This document shows, one piece after another, positions 40,752 through 45,234 of a stretch of DNA of 45,234 bases; positions within the stretch are counted from its first letter, which is position 1, and each line of letters starts with the position of its first letter. Source of the DNA: an uncultured Blautia sp. (GTDB taxonomy: Bacteria; Bacillota; Clostridia; Lachnospirales; Lachnospiraceae); contig URHH01000005.1 in NCBI GenBank assembly GCA_900547615.1, positions 1 through 45,234 of the forward strand. The letters run 5' to 3'. The notes under the pieces are model-generated. The model did not search any database and was not told the DNA's origin. It saw only the letters and a list, made by a program, of their open reading frames with translations. Both the position numbers and the translations under genes were made by a program.

Positions 40752-41069
40752 TCAGCAGCCGCAGCCGTTGTTTCCGCACAGAAGAAGGAGAATAATCAGA
40801 ATCCAGCAGGAATCACAGCCTCCGCTGTTTCCGCAGCCGCAGTTCCAGTTGTTTCCCCAGCCGCTATTGCCGCACAGACAGGAAAGAATGATGATCCAGA
40901 GAATACAGCTGCAGGAGTTGTTTCCGAATCCGGGGAAGTTATTTCCTCCGCCGTTGTTTCCACAGCCACAGTTATTTCCGCAGCTACAGCCGCAGTTTGT
41001 TTCGCAGCCGCAGCCACAGTTTGTTCTTTCTTCTGCACAGCCACAGTTTGTAGCAGCTAAATCACTCAT
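40752..41069 (-). CDS. Cysteine/glycine/asparagine-rich protein with two hydrophobic segments
   Basis: 105 residues with 21 cysteines, mostly as CGC, CSC and CLC pairs, separated by Gly-Asn runs. Two hydrophobic stretches (ILWIIILS and WILIILLLL) follow cysteine pairs. ggaggc at 41077-41082 gives the start. Similar Clostridial proteins carry the uninformative database name 'chorion class high-cysteine protein', taken from insect eggshell likeness. The composition fits a cross-linked surface or spore-coat material, or a metal-binding protein. It is flanked by a secreted cell-wall hydrolase on the other strand. No enzyme motif. Confidence 0.7.
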   Translation of the reverse strand: MSDLAATNCGCAEERTNCGCGCETNCGCSCGNNCGCGNNGGGNNFPGFGNNSCSCILWIIILSCLCGNSGWGNNWNCGCGNSGGCDSCWILIILLLLCGNNGCGC

Positions 41070-41151
41070 ATTTAAAGCCTCCAGAGTTGGTGTACACTTT
41101 ATCTTATGAAGAAAAGGAAAATGTGTGACGAAAAAGGAAAAAGAAATTTCG

Positions 41152-41180
41152 TTGACAGGGATATGAGAGTTTAGTATAAT
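41152..41180 (+). promoter_or_regulatory. Perfect consensus sigma-A promoter
   Basis: TTGACA (41152-41157), a 17-base spacer and TATAAT (41175-41180), 48 bases before the secreted hydrolase start. Both hexamers match consensus in full. Confidence 0.93.
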
Positions 41181-41228
41181 GATTGTAACACTTTTGTAAT
41201 AAATAAGATTGGAAAGGGAGAAGGAAGC

Positions 41229-42572
41229 GTGAACAATTCAAAAGAAAGCTGTAATTCAAAAAAGACAATCTGGAAGGTATGGTTTCGAAGTGTATTTCTG
41301 GCTGTGCTGCTTATGTTTTCTGTGCTGGCTGTGACATCTCAGCCCCGGGAAGTAAAGGCGGCGACAGAGGGCTTTAAAACAATTAACGGAAAAGGATATT
41401 ACATAAAGAAAGACGGTTCCAAGCTGAAAGGCTGGAAGAACATAAACGGAAAAAAATACCTTTTTGATTTTGAAACAGGCGAGCAGGTAATTGGCTGGCA
41501 GAAAGACAAATGGGGGAAAAATATCCGGTATTTTTCCAGACAGTACGGTCCGAGAGGATATATGGCAACCGGATTCTGGGAGGACGGAAAAGGAAATGTC
41601 CGTTATTTTAATCCCAGTAACGGAATGATGACAAGGGGCTGGGCATACGACAATGGCAACCACCGCTTTTTTGACAGAGATAACGGGATTATGTACAGGG
41701 GAGTCCGCAGGGTAGATAAGTATTATTATTACTTTATGGGGCATTCCGATCCTGCAAAAGCGGGGTACCGCTGTAAAAAAGGTTTTACCCAGCTTGGAGA
41801 TAAGCGGTATTATTTTAATCCAAAAGACGGACATGCCCATATCGGCTGGGGTACTATTGGAGGAAACAGATATTACTTTGACAAAAAAGGCGTCATGTAT
41901 GTAAATAAGACCTTCAATATGGGAGGCAAGAAATACAGAGCGGACGAAAACGGTGTTGTAACGGAAGTAAACGGCTCCGGAGGCGGAGGCAAATACCAGT
42001 ATACCGTATACGATGAGTACGGCGGCTATGTAAAAGCATACGATCCGAAAAACGGAAGATATTATTATCTTGCAAGAGAGTTTGCAACCCACCCAGGCGT
42101 GGCAAACGGGGAAAAGACAGACAGAGACCTGCTGGCAGCCATCTGTGAAGCTGAGGCAGGAGACCAGGGACTGATTGGCATGGAGGCAGTTGCCCTCTGT
42201 ATCCTGAACAGAACCATAGATCCGACAAGAGAGTTTCCGTCAGATTTACGAATGGTTCTTTATGAACAGGGAGATCCGAAGCTTTATAAATATCCACAGT
42301 ATTCTCCTGTAAGGGATGGGGCGCTTTTAAGACGTCTGAATGGAAGCTTCTACAACAGAACACTGGCATATCAGGCAGCAGATGAGGCGCTTGAAATTTT
42401 CAATAATTATGTGAAATATAAAAAACCGAGAACGTTAAAGGGATTCGACAGAAAAGACTTTAATTTCAAGTATTTTATGATGGAAGAAAGCTTCTGGAAG
42501 CAGCCCTTAGACTTTAAGAGGGTGGACAAGTTCCTCTATAAAGATCATATGTTTTTTGTAGATTGGGTATAA
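41229..42572 (+). CDS. Secreted cell-wall hydrolase, SleB-like, with cell-wall-binding repeats
   Basis: 447 residues from GTG 41229 (aagggagaagg upstream). A signal peptide (hydrophobic 18-38, cleavage likely after VKA-A) is followed by about nine aromatic/glycine repeats of choline-binding type (GKKYLFDFETGEQVIGW, GNRYYFDKKGVMYVNK), residues 50-250, then a GGGG linker. The C-terminal domain from about 285 (DLLAAICEAEAGDQGLIGME, AVALCILNRTID) is the Hydrolase_2/SleB fold with the catalytic Glu in ICEAEA, a peptidoglycan lytic transglycosylase. In spore formers SleB degrades cortex; here the repeats point to vegetative cell-wall binding. Confidence 0.88.
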   Translation: MNNSKESCNSKKTIWKVWFRSVFLAVLLMFSVLAVTSQPREVKAATEGFKTINGKGYYIKKDGSKLKGWKNINGKKYLFDFETGEQVIGWQKDKWGKNIRYFSRQYGPRGYMATGFWEDGKGNVRYFNPSNGMMTRGWAYDNGNHRFFDRDNGIMYRGVRRVDKYYYYFMGHSDPAKAGYRCKKGFTQLGDKRYYFNPKDGHAHIGWGTIGGNRYYFDKKGVMYVNKTFNMGGKKYRADENGVVTEVNGSGGGGKYQYTVYDEYGGYVKAYDPKNGRYYYLAREFATHPGVANGEKTDRDLLAAICEAEAGDQGLIGMEAVALCILNRTIDPTREFPSDLRMVLYEQGDPKLYKYPQYSPVRDGALLRRLNGSFYNRTLAYQAADEALEIFNNYVKYKKPRTLKGFDRKDFNFKYFMMEESFWKQPLDFKRVDKFLYKDHMFFVDWV

Positions 42573-42591
42573 ATACCGGAAAGGAAAAACT

Positions 42592-44310
42592 TTGAATCCA
42601 AATGTAATAGCAGTTTTGTGCGCAGCAGGCTTTGTCCTGCTGTTTGCACTTTTAATTTTTCGAGAGAACAGAAAACAGAAACGAAACATTGAGAGGAAGG
42701 TACGGCGTATTTACGGAAATGTACCGGAGCAGGAGTATGAGACGGGGGACATAGAACGGATTTCTCATTATTTCAGAAGAAGGGAAAAAGAAGGCTTTGT
42801 CATTGATGATATTACCTGGAACGACCTTGATATGGACAGAGTGTATATGCTGGTCAATCAGACGGTTTCTTCGCCGGGAGAGGACGTTCTTTACGATATG
42901 ATGCGCCGTCCTGTTTTTTCAGAAGAGGAAATGAAGCGAAGAGACAGGCTTGTCGAGTTTTTTGCCACTCATGAAAAGGAGCGTGTGGAAATGCAGCTCT
43001 GTCTTTTTCGGGTGGGAAAGACAAGACTTGGTTCTCTTTCCGATACCGTTCTTGCTCTTAAAGAGGCGCCCACTATTAAAACGGGAATCCATGTGGCAAT
43101 GCTGATCGTCCTTCTTTTTACCCTGTTTGTTGTCGTGCCATTTGCGCCGCTTCAGGGAATGCTTGCACTTCTTGTGCTGTGTACGGGAAATATTTCCGCC
43201 TATTATGCAGGAAAATCTCATAAAATAACAGAAATCTATATGGATTGTTTTTCCAATCTTCTGGGAATGCTGAAAACAGCAGATGAGATGAAGCACATTT
43301 CCTGGAAAGAGGTAGAGCCGCAGATGAATGCAATCCGGGAGGCTAGAAAAGTTTTTTCAAGACTTCGGAAAAAAGCGATTTTTGTGACTGGATCAGGAAA
43401 AGGTTTTGATAACTTTCTGGACGCGTTTCTCGATTATGTGAGAATGATCACACATGTGGATTTTCTGGCGTATAACTCTGTTTTGAAGGAGACGAAAGAT
43501 AAGGCGGACGTGATCATGAGCCTCATTGACAATATGGGAGAGCTGGACGCGGCGATTTCTATTGCCTCGTTCCGGGAGCTTCTTCCTCTGAAGTGTAAGC
43601 CGGAATTTACGCTCTACAGAGGACAGGAAATCCAACTTTCGGTGGAGGATATGTATCATCCTCTGATCCAGGAGCCGGTGGCAAACAGCATTACGGCAAA
43701 GGGAGGTACCCTTGTGACAGGCTCTAATGCCTCCGGAAAATCCACTTTTTTAAAGAACATGGCAGTCAACACCATTCTGGCGCAGACTCTTTATACCTGT
43801 ACGGCGAGCTCTTATCAGGCGCCATTTTTAAAGGTGATGACTTCGATGGCGCTTCGCGATGACATCGGAGGGGGAGACAGCTATTTTATTGTGGAGATCA
43901 AATCTCTGAAACGGATCCTTGATGAGAGCAGAAAAGAAGAGCCGCTTCTCTGCATTATTGATGAGGTGTTAAGAGGAACCAATACCATTGAACGAATTGC
44001 CGCTTCCTCAAGGATTCTCGGCAGACTGAATAAAAAATGGATTCTTCCATTTGCTGCCACGCATGATATAGAGCTTTCGTATATTCTGAAGGATATTTAT
44101 ACCAATTATCACTTTGAGGAAGAAATTGAGGGAAATCAGGTGATCTTCAATTATCTCCTGAAAGAGGGAATGGCAACTACTAGAAATGCCATACGTCTTC
44201 TCGATATGCTGGGATATGAAAAAGAGGTGGTTGAGGAAGCTTCTCTGGCAGCGGCAGATTTTGAGCGCACAGGCGTGTGGGGAAAAATAAAAAGCAAAAA
44301 AGGAGAATAA
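42592..44310 (+). CDS. Membrane-anchored MutS-like ATPase
   Basis: 572 residues starting at TTG 42592 after ggaaagg. An N-terminal helix (4-22) and a helical pair (about 168-205) are predicted to span the membrane, unlike mismatch-repair MutS. The C-terminal domain V ATPase is intact: GSNASGKST (Walker A, 377-384), DDIGGGDSYFIVEIKSLK, LCIIDEVLRGTNTIERI (Walker B) and ATHDIELS. The mismatch-recognition domain I and its Phe-x-Glu are absent, so it should not repair mismatches. Related membrane MutS proteins exist in Firmicutes with unknown function. The next gene, rnhA, follows by one base. Confidence 0.85.
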   Translation: MNPNVIAVLCAAGFVLLFALLIFRENRKQKRNIERKVRRIYGNVPEQEYETGDIERISHYFRRREKEGFVIDDITWNDLDMDRVYMLVNQTVSSPGEDVLYDMMRRPVFSEEEMKRRDRLVEFFATHEKERVEMQLCLFRVGKTRLGSLSDTVLALKEAPTIKTGIHVAMLIVLLFTLFVVVPFAPLQGMLALLVLCTGNISAYYAGKSHKITEIYMDCFSNLLGMLKTADEMKHISWKEVEPQMNAIREARKVFSRLRKKAIFVTGSGKGFDNFLDAFLDYVRMITHVDFLAYNSVLKETKDKADVIMSLIDNMGELDAAISIASFRELLPLKCKPEFTLYRGQEIQLSVEDMYHPLIQEPVANSITAKGGTLVTGSNASGKSTFLKNMAVNTILAQTLYTCTASSYQAPFLKVMTSMALRDDIGGGDSYFIVEIKSLKRILDESRKEEPLLCIIDEVLRGTNTIERIAASSRILGRLNKKWILPFAATHDIELSYILKDIYTNYHFEEEIEGNQVIFNYLLKEGMATTRNAIRLLDMLGYEKEVVEEASLAAADFERTGVWGKIKSKKGE

Positions 44311-44311
44311 G

Positions 44312-44791
44312 ATGCTTGTAAAAGTTTATACAGATGGAGCGGCAAGAGGAAATCCGGACGGACCGGGCGGATACGGAACGGTTCTTCATTATACGGATTC
44401 CAAAGGACAGCTTCACACACGGGAATTTTCCCAGGGATATAAAAAAACAACAAACAATAGAATGGAGCTGATGGCTGCCATTGTGGGTCTGGAGGCTCTG
44501 ACCCGTCCGTGCGAGGTGGAACTGTACTCTGATTCCAAATATCTTGTGGACGCTTTTAACCAGCACTGGATTGATTCCTGGTTAAAAAAAGGCTGGAAAA
44601 GAGGAAAAAACGAGCCTGTAAAAAATGTGGATTTATGGAAACGCCTTCTGGAAGCGAAAGCTCCACATCATGTGACCTTTCACTGGGTAAAAGGTCATGA
44701 CGGGCACCCGGAGAATGAAAGATGCGACACGCTTGCCACAACAGCAGCAGACGGGGACGATTTAATTGACGATGCCGGATTAATGGTGTGA
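44312..44791 (+). CDS. rnhA: Ribonuclease HI
   Basis: 159 residues. It cuts RNA in RNA-DNA hybrids. All catalytic residues are present: D8 in YTDGAARGNP, E in NNRMELMA, D in ELYSDSKYL and the last D in HPENERCD, with the basic handle W-L-KKGWKRGKNEPVKN. aaaaggag precedes ATG. It follows the MutS-like gene with one base between, so they are co-transcribed; this pairing recurs in Clostridia to my recollection. Confidence 0.95.
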   Translation: MLVKVYTDGAARGNPDGPGGYGTVLHYTDSKGQLHTREFSQGYKKTTNNRMELMAAIVGLEALTRPCEVELYSDSKYLVDAFNQHWIDSWLKKGWKRGKNEPVKNVDLWKRLLEAKAPHHVTFHWVKGHDGHPENERCDTLATTAADGDDLIDDAGLMV

Positions 44792-44824
44792 CGCTTTAAG
44801 TTGTTAAAATACAGGGGAAATTCC

Positions 44825-44853
44825 TTGACAAATAGAATGGGGATTTGTATACT
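44825..44853 (+). promoter_or_regulatory. Promoter of the T-box leader
   Basis: TTGACA (44825-44830), a 17-base spacer and TATACT (44848-44853). Confidence 0.9.
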
Positions 44854-44859
44854 TGCTAA

Positions 44860-45149
44860 TAGTATAAGAAAAAGCGTGGAAGAGAACCAGTAGCATACAA
44901 AGAAGCGGACAGAGAGCAGCCGGCAGGTGAGAGGCGCAGGTGGAAGGGATGTGAATACATCTCGGAGCTTCGCACTGAAATTTTAGTAGGCTGCGACGGA
45001 ATGGCACCCGTTACTGTGCTGGAGTGATAAAAACCGGAATTTCGGAAGGAGTCACTTGCGGAGGCAGAGAATGCGAGTTTTCTGCGAATTTAGGTGGTAA
45101 CGCGGGACCCGGTTCTCGTCCTAAAATGGACAGGAACCGGGTACTTTTT
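44860..45149 (+). promoter_or_regulatory. T-box riboswitch leader
   Basis: Stem I runs from about 44870 with AGTAGC (loop-E-like), cagagagc and ggtgagagg (distal loop motifs). AGTAGG near 44985 marks the linker to stem III. The T-box sequence ttaggtggtaacgcggga at 45090-45107 carries the TGGT bulge that pairs with the uncharged tRNA end (discriminator A). It ends in a long terminator stem. The specifier is not certain; the TTC (Phe) in gagcTTCgcac is the best candidate by position. The controlled gene, probably a tRNA synthetase or amino acid gene, is beyond the window. From 44792 to the end there is no coding gene. Confidence 0.93.
45107..45149 (+). terminator. T-box regulatory terminator
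   Basis: A 15-base stem (45107-45121 with 45128-45142) and T run. Its 5' arm overlaps the end of the T-box element, so antiterminator and terminator are exclusive. Confidence 0.93.
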
Positions 45150-45219
45150 ATTTACTGGGAAAGCAGCGTATTTTGCACTGACTTTCCCAGTAAATAAAAC
45201 GCTCCGCGGGATTGCACTG
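45146..45219 (+). repeat. REP-like palindromic element, copy 2
   Basis: A perfect 18-base inverted repeat (45146-45163 with 45182-45199) with an 18-base loop is followed by cgctccgcgggattgcactg. The segment taaaacgctccgcg (45195-45208) is nearly identical to the tail of copy 1 (27894-27907). gcactg occurs both in the loop and in the tail. The first arm begins in the U tract of the T-box terminator. The element may continue past 45219. Confidence 0.65.
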
Positions 45220-45234
45220 CGGCGGCTGGGAAGA

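Noticed and set aside
41256..42092. 278-codon minus-strand frame opposite the secreted hydrolase
   Set aside because: The plus strand has signal peptide, repeats and catalytic motifs with a perfect promoter. The antisense frame has no start signal.
1..45234. tRNA, rRNA, prophage, transposase or integrase genes
   Set aside because: I looked for these along both strands and saw no convincing candidate. The accessory region lacks an obvious mobility gene or attachment site.

Overview
The window looks like a chromosomal segment of a Gram-positive Clostridia bacterium, most likely a gut Lachnospiraceae (Blautia/Dorea/Ruminococcus-like). The basis is a set of Firmicutes hallmarks: a T-box leader, RemA, RqcH, ABC-F proteins, a SleB-like hydrolase with cell-wall-binding repeats, AGGAGG-type ribosome binding sites, EutS/PduU microcompartment shells, LarB/LarC, and a type III toxin-antitoxin locus of a kind known from gut Clostridia. 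The assignment is inference from gene content; no rRNA or other taxonomic marker was seen.

Layout. 1-1.1 kb: end of a purine-deaminase-type amidohydrolase, then deoD and a terminator. 1.2-10.5 kb: one tight operon that looks like a cell-surface polymer system. It encodes a DivIVA-like small protein, a VTC-type polyphosphate polymerase, a DUF4956 membrane protein, a CotH-family kinase, a membrane-anchored glycoside hydrolase, a HEAT-repeat membrane protein, a processive family 2 glycosyltransferase and a lipoprotein alkaline phosphatase, and it ends at a strong terminator. 10.5-17.9 kb: larB-larC, an RlmD/RlmCD-type rRNA methyltransferase, and a back-to-back diguanylate cyclase and EAL phosphodiesterase. 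17.9-19.5 kb: pckA on the minus strand.

19.7-30.9 kb is an accessory region. It holds an ABC transporter remnant with an internal deletion, a DUF4304 protein, a membrane protein broken by an in-frame stop, a minus-strand microcompartment mini-operon (two EutS/PduU shells plus an EutP GTPase), a large SF1 helicase with a coiled coil, a family 4 uracil-DNA glycosylase, a ToxN/AbiQ-type type III toxin with its repeat antitoxin RNA, an Lsa-like ABC-F ribosome protection gene behind a leader that reads as a ribosome-mediated attenuator, a TraX-like protein and PduL.

31-45.2 kb is mostly housekeeping: an ABC-F protein and rqcH (minus), then yicC-remA-gmk-rpoZ-rimO-pgsA-cinA (plus), two small unknown minus-strand genes, a tiny basic protein, a 105-residue cysteine-rich protein, a SleB-like secreted hydrolase behind a perfect consensus promoter, a membrane-anchored MutS-like ATPase, rnhA, and a complete T-box leader whose downstream gene lies past the window end.

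The observations most worth following are the surface-polymer operon (1.2-10.5 kb), the type III toxin-antitoxin locus (26.9-27.6 kb), the uORF/antiterminator/terminator leader of the ABC-F gene (27.6-27.9 kb), and two related palindromic elements that both sit exactly on the U-tract of an intrinsic terminator (27.85 and 45.15 kb).
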